Shown here one piece after another: positions 23,619-33,135 of a stretch of 64,000 nucleotides of DNA. Below the pieces are notes generated by a model. That model did not search any database, was not told where the DNA came from, and saw only the letters and a list, made by a program, of their open reading frames with translations. The DNA is from Flavobacterium sp. NRK1 (GTDB taxonomy: Bacteria; Bacteroidota; Bacteroidia; Flavobacteriales; Flavobacteriaceae): positions 534,437 through 598,436 of the forward strand of contig NZ_JAMXLA010000001.1 in assembly GCF_024054175.1 (NCBI RefSeq), given 5' to 3'. Both the position numbers and the translations under genes were made by a program. Position 1 is the stretch's first letter; every line of letters starts with the position of its first letter.

Positions 23619-26468
23619 ATGAGAACAGATGCTTTTGCTTTAAGACACATTGGCCCGAGAGAGAACGATCTGAAACACATGTTTAAGACCATTGGTGTCG
23701 AATCTATTGACCAACTAATATACGAAACTTTACCGGACGATATTCGCCTTAAAGCTCCGCTAAACCTGGAGCCGGCAATGACTGAGTATGAGTACCTGAA
23801 CCACGTGCAGCAGCTAGGAAACAAGAACAAAATATACAGATCGTATATTGGTTTAGGTTATCACCCTGCTATAGTACCACCACCAATTCAAAGAAATATA
23901 TTTGAAAATCCGGGATGGTATACTGCCTACACGCCATATCAGGCTGAAATTGCACAGGGCAGACTTGAAGCATTACTTAATTACCAGACTACTGTAATAG
24001 AACTTACAGGTATGGAAATTGCAAATGCATCACTTCTTGATGAAGGTACTTCTGCTGCTGAGGCAATGGCACTTTTATTTGACGTGCGCACACGTGACAA
24101 AAAGAAAAATAATGCAAACAAATTCTTCGTTTCTGAAGAGATTTTACCTCAAACGCTTTCTGTATTGCAAACTCGTTCTACACCAATAGGTGTTGAGCTG
24201 GTTGTGGGCAATCATGAAACTTTTGAATTTGGTGATGATTTCTTTGGTGCTATACTTCAATACCCTGGAAAACACGGTCAGGTTTATGATTATGCTTCTT
24301 TTATTTCAAGAGCAAAAGAAAACGAAATTAAAACAGCCGTAGCTGCAGATATATTAAGCTTGGTTAAGCTTACTTCTCCGGGAGAAATGGGTGCCGATGT
24401 TGTAGTAGGTACTACACAGCGTTTTGGTATTCCGTTAGGATATGGCGGACCTCACGCTGCATATTTTGCAACTAAAGACGAGTACAAAAGAAGTATGCCG
24501 GGAAGGATTATAGGAGTAACTGTTGATACTAACGGTAACCGCGCACTTCGTATGGCACTTCAAACACGTGAGCAGCATATTAAACGTGAAAAAGCAACTT
24601 CAAACATTTGTACTGCACAGGTATTGCTTGCTGTAATGGCTGGTATGTATGCTGTTTACCATGGACCAAAAGGACTTGAGTATATCGCTGATAAAGTACA
24701 TGCAAGCGCTGCTACAACCGCCGAAGCTTTAAGCAAGATTGGTATTAGCCAGGTAAACACATCTTTCTTTGATACTATACTTGTTAAAGCAGATGCTGCA
24801 AAAGTAAAAGCTGCTGCAGAGAAAAAAGAAATAAACTTCTATTACCCATCTAACGATACTGTTTCTGTTTCATTTAACGAAACTACATCGCTAAATGACA
24901 TAAACGATATTGTTAGCATATTTGCAGAAGCGGCAGGTAAAACTGCCGAAAAAGTAACTGCTCTTAGCGAAGTTAATGCTATTCCTGCCAGACTTAACAG
25001 AACAAGCGAGTTTTTAACTCACGAAGTATTTAATAAATATCATAGTGAAACGGCTATAATGCGCTACATTAAAAAACTGGAGCGCCTTGACCTTGCCCTG
25101 AACCACTCTATGATTTCTCTTGGTTCTTGTACCATGAAACTTAACGCCGCATCTGAAATGCTGCCGTTAAGTATGCCGAACTGGAACAACATTCACCCGT
25201 TTGCACCCGTTGAACAGGCTCAGGGGTATCAGGAAATGCTTAAAAAACTGGAAGAGCAGCTTAATGTAATTACAGGTTTTGCCGGCACTACATTACAGCC
25301 AAACTCCGGAGCTCAGGGAGAATATGCAGGTTTAATGGTTATACGCGCTTACCACGAGTCACGCGGAGACAGCCATAGAAACATTGCACTTATCCCGGCT
25401 TCTGCTCACGGAACTAACCCGGCTACTGCTCACATGGCAGGTATGCAGGTTGTAGTTACAAAAACATCTGAAAACGGAAATATAGATGTAGAAGATCTTA
25501 AAGCTAAAGCAATACAGTATAAAGACAATCTTGCCTGCTTAATGGTTACTTACCCATCCACACATGGTGTATATGAGGCTTCTATTATTGAAATAACAAA
25601 CATTATACATGAAAACGGCGGACAGGTTTATATGGATGGCGCTAACATGAATGCACAGGTAGGTTTAACAAACCCTGCTACTATTGGTGCAGATGTTTGT
25701 CACCTTAACCTGCACAAAACTTTCGCTATCCCTCACGGAGGCGGAGGACCTGGTGTTGGACCAATCTGCGTTGCGAAACACCTTGTACCATTCCTGCCAA
25801 CTAACCCTGTAATACCTACAGGCGGCAGTAATGCTATTACAGCTGTTTCTGCTGCACCATGGGGTTCTGCCCTTGTATGTCTTATTTCTTATGGCTACAT
25901 TACTATGCTTGGTGCAGAAGGTTTAACAAGTTCTACTCACCACGCAATTCTTAATGCTAACTACATTAAAGAAAGACTTGCAGGTCATTACGACACACTA
26001 TATACAGGAGAAATGGGACGCGCTGCACACGAAATGATTATTGAATGCCGTCCGTTTAAAGCTAACGGTATTGAAGTTACCGATATTGCAAAACGTTTAA
26101 TGGATTATGGTTTCCATGCTCCTACAGTATCTTTCCCTGTAGCAGGAACATTAATGATCGAGCCGACTGAAAGTGAGAACCTTGAAGAACTTGACCGTTT
26201 TTGTGATGCAATGATCGCAATTCGTAAAGAAATTGAAGAAGTTACAGCGGACGATAAAAACAATGTATTAAAAAACTCTCCACATACGTTAGCTATGCTT
26301 ACAACAGATAACTGGGATTTCCCTTATACAAGAGAAAAGGCGGCATTCCCGCTTGAGTACCTACAGGAAAACAAATTCTGGCCCGGGGTTCGCAGGGTTG
26401 ATGATGCCTACGGAGACAGGAACCTTGTTTGTTCTTGTGCGCCGATTGAGGCTTATATGGAAAACTAA
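23619..26468 (+). CDS. gcvP: Glycine dehydrogenase (aminomethyl-transferring), P-protein of the glycine cleavage system
   Basis: PLP enzyme that decarboxylates glycine and passes the aminomethyl group to lipoyl-GcvH. The single-chain 949-residue form fuses the two halves: N-terminal (FALRHIGPRENDLKHM at the start, YIGLGYHPAIVPPPIQRNIFENPGWYTAYTPYQ) and C-terminal. The PLP lysine is in LNLHKTFAIPHGGGGPG near residue 700. ATG start at 23619, supported by a TAATTTTG promoter box. gcvT and gcvH are not adjacent. A strong terminator follows. Confidence 0.98.
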   Translation: MRTDAFALRHIGPRENDLKHMFKTIGVESIDQLIYETLPDDIRLKAPLNLEPAMTEYEYLNHVQQLGNKNKIYRSYIGLGYHPAIVPPPIQRNIFENPGWYTAYTPYQAEIAQGRLEALLNYQTTVIELTGMEIANASLLDEGTSAAEAMALLFDVRTRDKKKNNANKFFVSEEILPQTLSVLQTRSTPIGVELVVGNHETFEFGDDFFGAILQYPGKHGQVYDYASFISRAKENEIKTAVAADILSLVKLTSPGEMGADVVVGTTQRFGIPLGYGGPHAAYFATKDEYKRSMPGRIIGVTVDTNGNRALRMALQTREQHIKREKATSNICTAQVLLAVMAGMYAVYHGPKGLEYIADKVHASAATTAEALSKIGISQVNTSFFDTILVKADAAKVKAAAEKKEINFYYPSNDTVSVSFNETTSLNDINDIVSIFAEAAGKTAEKVTALSEVNAIPARLNRTSEFLTHEVFNKYHSETAIMRYIKKLERLDLALNHSMISLGSCTMKLNAASEMLPLSMPNWNNIHPFAPVEQAQGYQEMLKKLEEQLNVITGFAGTTLQPNSGAQGEYAGLMVIRAYHESRGDSHRNIALIPASAHGTNPATAHMAGMQVVVTKTSENGNIDVEDLKAKAIQYKDNLACLMVTYPSTHGVYEASIIEITNIIHENGGQVYMDGANMNAQVGLTNPATIGADVCHLNLHKTFAIPHGGGGPGVGPICVAKHLVPFLPTNPVIPTGGSNAITAVSAAPWGSALVCLISYGYITMLGAEGLTSSTHHAILNANYIKERLAGHYDTLYTGEMGRAAHEMIIECRPFKANGIEVTDIAKRLMDYGFHAPTVSFPVAGTLMIEPTESENLEELDRFCDAMIAIRKEIEEVTADDKNNVLKNSPHTLAMLTTDNWDFPYTREKAAFPLEYLQENKFWPGVRRVDDAYGDRNLVCSCAPIEAYMEN

Positions 26469-26472
26469 TAGT

Positions 26473-26500
26473 AAAGGGCTGCAATGCAGCCCTTTTTTTT
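26473..26500 (+). terminator. Terminator after gcvP
   Basis: GGGCTGCA / TGCAGCCC stem flanked by AAA/TTT and followed by eight T residues, 5 nt after the stop codon. Confidence 0.9.
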
Positions 26501-26573
26501 ATTCCTGATGATAATATGTCATAAAAACACAAAGACTAATGTAAGAACTTTGTGATTATCAAAAACTACTGTA

Positions 26574-26945
26574 ATGAAAGACATTGAATCCAGAGCTGAT
26601 CTGGAAACACTTACCCGAAAATTTTATAACCGCCTTCTGGCAGATGACAGCATAAATTTTATTTTTACAGATATCGCAAAAATAAACCTTGAGGAGCACC
26701 TGCCAATAATAACCGATTTTTGGGAACTAAGTATGTTTCACACAGGGAACTATAAAAACAATCCTATGCACATACATATGGAACTGAATGATAAAAAACA
26801 ACTTACTTCTGCCCAATTTGACACTTGGTTACAGCATTTTAACGCAACTACAGATGAATTATTTGCCGGAATCAATGCCGATAAAATAAAAACACGTGCA
26901 CTATCTATAGCTACTATTATGAAAATTAAAGTTTCAGCCATTTAA
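26574..26945 (+). CDS. Group III truncated haemoglobin
   Basis: 123-residue 2-on-2 globin. The N-terminal helix ESRADLETLTRKFYNRLLADD, the IFTDIA segment, the central WELSMFHTGNY and the region PMHIHMEL containing the proximal histidine are characteristic of group III (trHbP). Such proteins bind O2, NO or CO, and are thought to handle NO or peroxide in low oxygen. No dedicated regulator or nitrosative-stress gene is adjacent. The promoter is not clear (GAACTTTG, one mismatch from TAnnTTTG, lies 25 nt upstream). Confidence 0.88.
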   Translation: MKDIESRADLETLTRKFYNRLLADDSINFIFTDIAKINLEEHLPIITDFWELSMFHTGNYKNNPMHIHMELNDKKQLTSAQFDTWLQHFNATTDELFAGINADKIKTRALSIATIMKIKVSAI

Positions 26946-27070
26946 ATTATCAAGTACTGAAATTTTGTAACAAAAAATGCGCTTTTATTTAAATAGTATG
27001 CCTGCATAGCAATTTAAACTTTTTTATACCGTTTAATTAATTAAATTAGCTATCCACAAACAATTAAACT

Positions 27071-28129
27071 ATGAACATAAGGATCACTGGTTCGGGATGC
27101 TATATCCCTAACCGAATTATAGCAAACATAGATTTTGCAAAGCATCAGTTTTTAGATGATAACGGCAATCCGTTATCTTATTCTAACGAAGTTGTAACAG
27201 AAAAATTCAGACAAATAACAGGTATTGATGAACGCCGTTATGTAGAAGAAGACCTGCTTACATCAGACATTGCTTTTTATGCAGCGCAAAAAGCTATTGA
27301 AGATGCTAAAATTGATCCTGAAACTCTTGACTATATCATTTTTGCACACAATTTTGGAAACGTAAAAGAAGGTGCGATACAAACCGATATATTGCCCAGC
27401 CTTGCCTCACGAGTTAAACACAGCCTGCAAATAAAGAACCCAAAATGTGTTGCATATGACATTCTTTTCGGATGCCCCGGATGGGTAGAAGGCGTTATAC
27501 AGGCAAAAGCGTTTATTAAATCGGGAATGGCTAAAAAATGCCTTGTTATAGGAGCAGAAACATTATCGCGTGTTGTAGATCCGCATGACAGGGATAGTAT
27601 GATCTACTCTGACGGAGCCGGAGCCAGTATTATTGAAGCTACTGATGAAGAAGGCGGAATATTATCTCATGAAACTGCATCTTATACTTATGAAGAGGCT
27701 TATTTCCTTTTCTTTGGTAATTCTTTTAATAAAGACCACGACCCTGATGTTCGCTACATTAAAATGTACGGACGAAAAATATATGAATTCGCGCTTAGCA
27801 ATGTTCCTAAAGCTATGAAGGAATGCCTTGACAATAGCGGTGTAGGAATAAACGATGTAAAAAAGATACTTATACACCAGGCTAATGAAAAAATGGATGA
27901 AGCGATAGTGCAGCGTTTTTATAAATTATACGATATGCCAATGCCTGAAAAAGTAATGCCAATGAGTATTCATAAACTGGGAAATAGCAGTGTTGCCACT
28001 ATTCCAACTCTTTATGATATGCTAATAAAAGATCAATTAGAAGACCAGCACTTAAATAAAGGTGATGTATTGCTGTTTGCATCCGTAGGTGCCGGTATGA
28101 ACATTAATGCATTTGTTTATAAAATATAA
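27071..28129 (+). CDS. 3-oxoacyl-ACP synthase III-like (thiolase-fold) enzyme
   Basis: 352-residue KAS III-type condensing enzyme. The catalytic triad is visible: Cys in DILFGCPGW (about residue 134), His in ILIHQANEKM and Asn in HKLGNSSVATIPTL. It differs from housekeeping FabH (about 320-335 residues) by an insertion around residues 205-225 (YEEAYFLFFGNSFNKDHDPD). It could be a second FabH for branched or unusual acyl starters or a beta-ketoacyl synthase of a special lipid pathway. It stands alone between terminator-bounded genes. Confidence 0.88.
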   Translation: MNIRITGSGCYIPNRIIANIDFAKHQFLDDNGNPLSYSNEVVTEKFRQITGIDERRYVEEDLLTSDIAFYAAQKAIEDAKIDPETLDYIIFAHNFGNVKEGAIQTDILPSLASRVKHSLQIKNPKCVAYDILFGCPGWVEGVIQAKAFIKSGMAKKCLVIGAETLSRVVDPHDRDSMIYSDGAGASIIEATDEEGGILSHETASYTYEEAYFLFFGNSFNKDHDPDVRYIKMYGRKIYEFALSNVPKAMKECLDNSGVGINDVKKILIHQANEKMDEAIVQRFYKLYDMPMPEKVMPMSIHKLGNSSVATIPTLYDMLIKDQLEDQHLNKGDVLLFASVGAGMNINAFVYKI

Positions 28130-28151
28130 TTATTAAAGCATAAAAACAATT

Positions 28152-28190
28152 AATCCGCAATAGCATAAAAACTATTGCGGATTTCTTTTT
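28152..28190 (+). terminator. Terminator after the KAS III gene
   Basis: 12-bp stem AATCCGCAATAG / CTATTGCGGATT, 8-nt loop, then TTCTTTTT. It lies between converging genes. Confidence 0.85.
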
Positions 28191-28202
28191 ATGTAGGTTT
28201 TA

Positions 28203-29666
28203 CTATTTTATAAATCCAATAGCCTTATCAATCCAAACATTTACCTGATAAACAAGTTTTAATTTGTATAATAAGGTAATATTAATTATAAGTGATAGCG
28301 CTGTTTTATAAATGAGATCTATAAGGTGGTTATCCGTATCAGGTAAAAAATATATAACAAGAGTTGACACGATAAAAATAAGTGCCATAAAGCCGAAGGC
28401 TTTATCAAGAGGTAAAAGCTTAAATTTTTTATAAATAAATATAAGTTTAGATATATTAAACAGCGTCATAGAAATAAAAGATGCATAGGCCACACCTGCT
28501 ATTCCTAAATTTAAACTGTAGATAAAATACAGATTTAAGGACACATTAAGCAGTATTAATATACAAATAGCAATAAGGTTAAACCTGTAATATTTAGAAT
28601 AGGTTATAATTTCAGAGTTAAACCCTGTAGCCATATTTATAAGCACACTAAGGCTTAATATAATTATAATAGGAATACTGTCTTTAATATTCTCATAAGT
28701 AGGCATTAACCTGAAAAGATTATCTATACCTAAAAAAATACAGCAGTACAATATTGCACCAACACAAAAAAGCAGTTTAGCAACTTCTACATATTTTTTT
28801 TGAAGTTCGGTAAAATTCTCAGCTTTAAGATGCCCCGATACTATAGGTGCATATAAGGCAAACATTCCCACAGCCGGAATTTGTAATACAGATGCCAGAC
28901 TTACTCCTATACTAAAAGTTCCATTGGCTTCTTCAGAGATAAGATTGAATATTACTATACCATCTATTCTGAAAGCCAGTAATGATCCAAGGCTTCCTGC
29001 AAATGCATACAGGCTGTAGCGAAAATAATCACGCCTCGATATTTCGCCAAAAAGAGTTTTAAACCTATAATTAAAACCGGGTTTAAAATGCCTGAATAAA
29101 TAAACCGCCGTAAGTATAAAAATTACTAAATAACAAACAGTATAGTATAATATAGACTCTGTTTCTGAAATATACTGATGCAGAAATAATAAAAATGCCA
29201 ATGGCAATACAACTTTAGGTATTATTTTTTCATAAAGCGTAGGCACCGCAAGCTTTTGAAGATCCTGCGCCTGTTTACGAAACAACTCTATAAACGCTAA
29301 TGATACTGCGATAGGAAAAGCGAAATAATAGAGGTAATTATTTTCATCTCTATTTGTGCCAGTATAAATTATTATACCAGCAAATACCAAAAAGCTGATA
29401 ATTGAAATAGAAAAAATGCTATAATTAAAAAGCTGTTTTTGTTTCTGCTCATTAAGCGCCGGATAAAATTTAATAAGCGCATGCGATGCACCAAGCACCA
29501 TTATAGGAAATAACAATTGTGATATATTATCTACATAACGCACTGTACCTAATAGTGCTTTGTCTTTAGGATAAATTAGTACCGTAGAAATTATACCAAT
29601 TGCAGTACCAATATAATTGATAATGGAATACAGAAAAATTTGTTTTGCTGAAGCTTTCTTTTCCAT
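28203..29666 (-). CDS. Polysaccharide/O-antigen flippase (MATE/MOP superfamily)
   Basis: 487 residues with about 14 hydrophobic helices, starting KQIFLYSIINYIGTAIGIISTVL. The layout fits the Wzx/RfbX-type exporters that flip lipid-linked glycans across the inner membrane. Its ATG overlaps the stop of the preceding glycosyltransferase by one base (TAATG), so translation is coupled. Together with the neighbouring glycosyltransferases it suggests a small surface-glycan or glycoprotein-glycan module. Substrate unknown. Confidence 0.85.
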   Translation of the reverse strand: MEKKASAKQIFLYSIINYIGTAIGIISTVLIYPKDKALLGTVRYVDNISQLLFPIMVLGASHALIKFYPALNEQKQKQLFNYSIFSISIISFLVFAGIIIYTGTNRDENNYLYYFAFPIAVSLAFIELFRKQAQDLQKLAVPTLYEKIIPKVVLPLAFLLFLHQYISETESILYYTVCYLVIFILTAVYLFRHFKPGFNYRFKTLFGEISRRDYFRYSLYAFAGSLGSLLAFRIDGIVIFNLISEEANGTFSIGVSLASVLQIPAVGMFALYAPIVSGHLKAENFTELQKKYVEVAKLLFCVGAILYCCIFLGIDNLFRLMPTYENIKDSIPIIIILSLSVLINMATGFNSEIITYSKYYRFNLIAICILILLNVSLNLYFIYSLNLGIAGVAYASFISMTLFNISKLIFIYKKFKLLPLDKAFGFMALIFIVSTLVIYFLPDTDNHLIDLIYKTALSLIINITLLYKLKLVYQVNVWIDKAIGFIK

Positions 29667-30538
29667 TATTTAGCGTTATTACGTGCTGTTTTAATTTTAC
29701 CAATCTTACCTATCCATTGCAGGTAATATTTAAGCAGGGTAAAAAACATAGATGCCGATTTACCCGCTCCGTATGATTTGCTAAAATACTTTGGCAGCCC
29801 AAATACTTCTTTCAGGCCCTGAATATAGCTTTTTGAAAGTTCGTTATTAATATCTAGGAGTGATGTAAGTATCTTATATTTTGACTGAATACTATCTTTT
29901 TTAAAATTTCGGGTAATTACTCTGTCGTGTACAATTCGACTATCAGGATCAATTCCTATTTCAAATTTATGGTATCGTACTCTGTCGCAATAATTACGAT
30001 CTTCACCATAATGTCCAAACAATGGTTCAAAATAACCTACCTTTTCTATACACTTTCGGTTTAACATCCACGCAGCAGCATTTACAAAAGACACAACGGC
30101 AATATCGCCGGAAATCAACCCGGTCTTTCTTTTATAATAGGTTTCAAAACTTTTATCAAGTGTAACCCCGTCTCCAGAATAATGCATCGGACTCATAATA
30201 CCAAAATTGTCGTGATTGTCCATTCTGGCTATAAGACTATTAATAGTATCTTCAAACACCCATGCATCCTGATTTAAAAGAAAAACATAGTCAGCCCCAT
30301 GTTCCAAAGCCTTTTTCATCCCTATGTTATTGGCCTTACCAAAACCCAAATTGTCAGGAGATTTAATTAAATCTACTTCAGGATATTTAGCAAGAAGTGG
30401 TGCAGAATCATCGGTAGAATTGTTGTCAATAGCAATAATACTAACCGGATATTGCGAATGCAACAGCGACTGTATATTCTTATCTATCCAATGAGCACCA
30501 TTATAGGTAACTAATACAACAAAAACTTTCTTATTCAA
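29666..30538 (-). CDS. Family 2 glycosyltransferase (rhamnosyl/galactosyl-type)
   Basis: 290 residues with a GT-A fold: VFVVLVTYNGAHWIDKNIQSL at the start, the nucleotide-binding AIDNNSTDDSA, GFGKANNIGMKKALEHGADYVFLLNQDAW containing the metal-binding Asp, and FGHYGEDRNYCDRVR acting as the catalytic-base region. WecB/WbbL-like enzymes with this pattern transfer rhamnose or galactose to lipid-linked glycans. It is coupled to the flippase gene by a 1-nt overlap, with a TATTTTTG promoter box 22 nt upstream. Sugar donor unknown. Confidence 0.88.
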   Translation of the reverse strand: MNKKVFVVLVTYNGAHWIDKNIQSLLHSQYPVSIIAIDNNSTDDSAPLLAKYPEVDLIKSPDNLGFGKANNIGMKKALEHGADYVFLLNQDAWVFEDTINSLIARMDNHDNFGIMSPMHYSGDGVTLDKSFETYYKRKTGLISGDIAVVSFVNAAAWMLNRKCIEKVGYFEPLFGHYGEDRNYCDRVRYHKFEIGIDPDSRIVHDRVITRNFKKDSIQSKYKILTSLLDINNELSKSYIQGLKEVFGLPKYFSKSYGAGKSASMFFTLLKYYLQWIGKIGKIKTARNNAK

Positions 30539-30560
30539 GGGTTATGTTTTTCTAATAGCA

Positions 30561-30568
30561 CAAAAATA
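30561..30568 (-). promoter_or_regulatory. -7 box of the glycosyltransferase-flippase operon
   Basis: The minus strand reads TATTTTTG (exact TAnnTTTG), 22 nt from the ATG at 30538. The 60-bp gap must also hold the promoter of the divergent glycosyltransferase at 30599. Confidence 0.55.
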
Positions 30569-30598
30569 GAGATATTTGCATTCATTTTCTGCACAAAC

Positions 30599-31474
30599 AT
30601 GAAATACTACGCTATTATCCCTGCACACAACGAGGAAGCCTTCATGGCTCTTACACTGCAATCTCTTGCAGAACAAACAGTGCTGCCCTCAAAGGTTGTA
30701 GTTGTAAACGATAATTCTACCGACGGAACGGCTGCTGTAGTTACGGCATTTAGCCAAAAACACCCGTGGCTATTTTTAGTGAATAAAAAAAGTGATGCTG
30801 TACATATGCCCGGAAGTAAAGTTATACAGGCATTTCAAGCTGGATACGAAACAATAGATGAAGAGTATGACATAATTGTAAAGCTGGATGCCGACCTTAT
30901 TTTGCCAAATGATTATTTTGAAACTATATTAAATGCTTTTAAAGCTGATGATAAAGTAGGTATGGCAGGCGGATTTGCCTATATAGAAAAAAACGGCGAG
31001 TGGATTCTTGAAAACCTTACTGATAAAGACCACATTCGCGGAGCTTTTAAGGCTTACAGAAAAGAGTTGTTTTTACAGATGGGCGGACTAAGACCTGCTA
31101 TGGGATGGGATACTGCCGATGAGCTTATAGCTAAATTTTATGGCTGGAAAGTAATTACTATTGAAAGACTGAAAGTTAAGCATCTTAAACCTACAGGAGC
31201 CAATTACAATAAAGCTGCCCGCTATAAACAGGGAGAAGCTTTTTATACATTAGGGTACGGTTTTTTAATTACTGCAATTGCGGGTGCAAAACTTGCAATG
31301 CGTAAAAAAAAGCCGTTGTTATTTATAGATTACATAAATGGTTTCCTTAGAGCGAAAGGCGAAGGTAAGAACCTGCTTGTTAGCAGTGAACAGGCAAAGT
31401 TTATAAGGTCGTATCGTTGGAAGAAAATGAAAGAGAAATTATTTTATGACCTATTAGTATTAAAAAACTATTAA
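30599..31474 (+). CDS. Family 2 glycosyltransferase
   Basis: 291 residues. GT-A signatures are YAIIPAHNEEAFMALTLQSL, VVVVNDNSTDGT and the DxD motif in IVKLDADLILP, with a GWDTADELIAKFYGWK acceptor/base region. No membrane helices are strong except one near residues 225-240. It is divergent from the other glycosyltransferase by 60 bp and 56 nt upstream of mlaE. It may act in the same glycan pathway, but gene order does not prove it. Donor and acceptor unknown. Confidence 0.87.
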   Translation: MKYYAIIPAHNEEAFMALTLQSLAEQTVLPSKVVVVNDNSTDGTAAVVTAFSQKHPWLFLVNKKSDAVHMPGSKVIQAFQAGYETIDEEYDIIVKLDADLILPNDYFETILNAFKADDKVGMAGGFAYIEKNGEWILENLTDKDHIRGAFKAYRKELFLQMGGLRPAMGWDTADELIAKFYGWKVITIERLKVKHLKPTGANYNKAARYKQGEAFYTLGYGFLITAIAGAKLAMRKKKPLLFIDYINGFLRAKGEGKNLLVSSEQAKFIRSYRWKKMKEKLFYDLLVLKNY

Positions 31475-31514
31475 CTATTAATGATTACTGGCTACAATTC
31501 GGTACTTTAGCCAT

Positions 31515-31522
31515 TATTTTTG
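31515..31522 (+). promoter_or_regulatory. -7 box of mlaE-mlaF
   Basis: TATTTTTG (exact TAnnTTTG), 8 nt before the mlaE ATG, predicting a leader of only about 4 nt. Confidence 0.45.
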
Positions 31523-31530
31523 ACTTATAA

Positions 31531-32271
31531 ATGATAAAAGCATTACACCAGATAGGCCGCTATTTCCTTATGCTGAAGGAGGTTTTTAATAAACCTACGA
31601 AGTGGAAGGTAATGAAACCCCTAATTTTAAAAGAAGTAGACGATCTTATTATAGGCTCGATGGGTATTGTAGCATTTATTTCGTTCTTTATAGGCGGAGT
31701 TGTTGCTATACAAACTGCCCTTAACTTAACAAATCCTATTATTCCTAAATCGCTTATTGCATTTGCAACAAGGCAATCCGTAATATTAGAGTTTGCCCCT
31801 ACTTTTATATCCATTATTATGGCGGGGCGTGCAGGATCATATATTACATCCAGTATAGGTACAATGCGCGTAACAGAGCAGATAGACGCTCTTGAGGTAA
31901 TGGGGGTTAACTCCCTTAACTATCTTGTATTCCCTAAAATTACTGCCTTTCTGTTATATCCGTTTGTAATTGCAGTATCCATGTTCCTGGGAATTCTTGG
32001 AGGATGGATGGCTGGCGTTTATGGCGGTTTTGTAAGCAGTGACCAGTTTTTACAGGGTTTACAAACTGACTTTAAACCGTTTCACGTGTTTTATGCCTTC
32101 TTTAAAACCTTTATTTTCGGATTCCTGCTTGCTACCATTCCATCATTCCATGGCTATTTTATGAAAGGTGGTGCACTAGAAGTAGGTAAAGCCAGTACAA
32201 CATCATTTGTATGGACTAGCGTTGTTATAATTTTGGTAAACTATATAGTAACCCAATTACTTTTAAGCTAA
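31531..32271 (+). CDS. mlaE: ABC transporter permease MlaE
   Basis: 246-residue inner-membrane permease of the Mla-type lipid transporter that moves phospholipids between inner and outer membranes. Four or five helices are visible, with the conserved cytoplasmic segment MAGRAGSYITSSIGTMRVTEQIDALEVMGVN, diagnostic for MlaE/TRIGALACTOSYLDIACYLGLYCEROL1-type permeases. It overlaps mlaF by one base (TAATG). The MCE-domain partner (mlaD) is not in the window. Confidence 0.94.
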   Translation: MIKALHQIGRYFLMLKEVFNKPTKWKVMKPLILKEVDDLIIGSMGIVAFISFFIGGVVAIQTALNLTNPIIPKSLIAFATRQSVILEFAPTFISIIMAGRAGSYITSSIGTMRVTEQIDALEVMGVNSLNYLVFPKITAFLLYPFVIAVSMFLGILGGWMAGVYGGFVSSDQFLQGLQTDFKPFHVFYAFFKTFIFGFLLATIPSFHGYFMKGGALEVGKASTTSFVWTSVVIILVNYIVTQLLLS

Positions 32272-33083
32272 TGATAGAAATTAAAGACATTGAAAAGTCG
32301 TTTGGAGAATCAAAAGTTTTAAAAGGAATTTCCACGACGTTTGAAACAGGAAAAACAAATCTTATAATAGGACGAAGCGGATCGGGTAAAACTGTTATGC
32401 TTAAAACGCTATTGGGTATACATACACCGGAAGTGGGAACTATTTCATTTGATGGCAGAATATATTCTGAACTTACTCCTGATGAAAAAAGAAAATTGCG
32501 TACAGAGATAGGCATGGTTTTTCAGGGAAGCGCATTGTTTGACTCCATGTCTGTAGAAGATAATGTAGCATTTCCGCTAAAAATGTTTACCAGTAAACGA
32601 TCGAGAGAAATAAAAGAAAGGGTAAACTTTGTATTGGAAAGGGTAAATCTTGTTGATGCCAATAAAAAATTTCCCAACGAAATATCAGGAGGAATGCAAA
32701 AAAGGGTTGCTATTGCAAGAGCAATTGTAAACAACCCTAAGTATTTGTTTTGTGATGAGCCTAACTCCGGGCTTGATCCTGAGACATCTATTGTAATTGA
32801 TGAGTTAATTCAGGAAATTACTAAAGAATATGATATTACAACAGTTATTAATACCCATGACATGAACTCTGTTCTACAAATCGGGGAGAAAATAGTCTTT
32901 CTTAAAAACGGTATTAAAGAATGGGAAGGTGATAATGAACAAATACTGGAAACAAGAAATAAATCTATTGTAGAGTTTGTTTACTCATCTGACCTGTTTA
33001 AGAAAGTACGCGAAAACCTGTTGGCAGAAGCCGACGATGAGGAAGGCGATCATCACCCTCATTTAGGACATGATAAAAAATAA
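32271..33083 (+). CDS. mlaF: ABC transporter ATP-binding protein MlaF
   Basis: 270-residue ATPase partner of MlaE. Walker A IIGRSGSGKTVMLK, Q-loop MVFQGSALFDSM, signature EISGGMQKRVAIARAI and Walker B YLFCDEPNSGLDPETS are all present. The EPNSGLDP variant is typical of MlaF/Mkl. The last 20 residues are His/Asp/Glu-rich (ADDEEGDHHPHLGHD), not seen in the enterobacterial protein. A bidirectional terminator begins at the stop codon. Confidence 0.94.
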   Translation: MIEIKDIEKSFGESKVLKGISTTFETGKTNLIIGRSGSGKTVMLKTLLGIHTPEVGTISFDGRIYSELTPDEKRKLRTEIGMVFQGSALFDSMSVEDNVAFPLKMFTSKRSREIKERVNFVLERVNLVDANKKFPNEISGGMQKRVAIARAIVNNPKYLFCDEPNSGLDPETSIVIDELIQEITKEYDITTVINTHDMNSVLQIGEKIVFLKNGIKEWEGDNEQILETRNKSIVEFVYSSDLFKKVRENLLAEADDEEGDHHPHLGHDKK

Positions 33084-33122
33084 AACAAAAAGCTCAGAGT
33101 TGATCTCTGAGCTTTTTGTTTT
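33082..33122. terminator. Bidirectional terminator between mlaF and the type B cargo gene
   Basis: An 18-bp perfect stem (AAAACAAAAAGCTCAGAG with its complement) and a 5-nt loop, with A and T tracts on both sides, placed between the stops at 33083 and 33136. Confidence 0.9.
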
Positions 33123-33135
33123 ATACCTAATCTCC

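Noticed and set aside
27032..27045. TTTAATTAATTAAA palindrome before the KAS III gene
   Set aside because: A/T only and short; expected by chance in AT-rich intergenic DNA.
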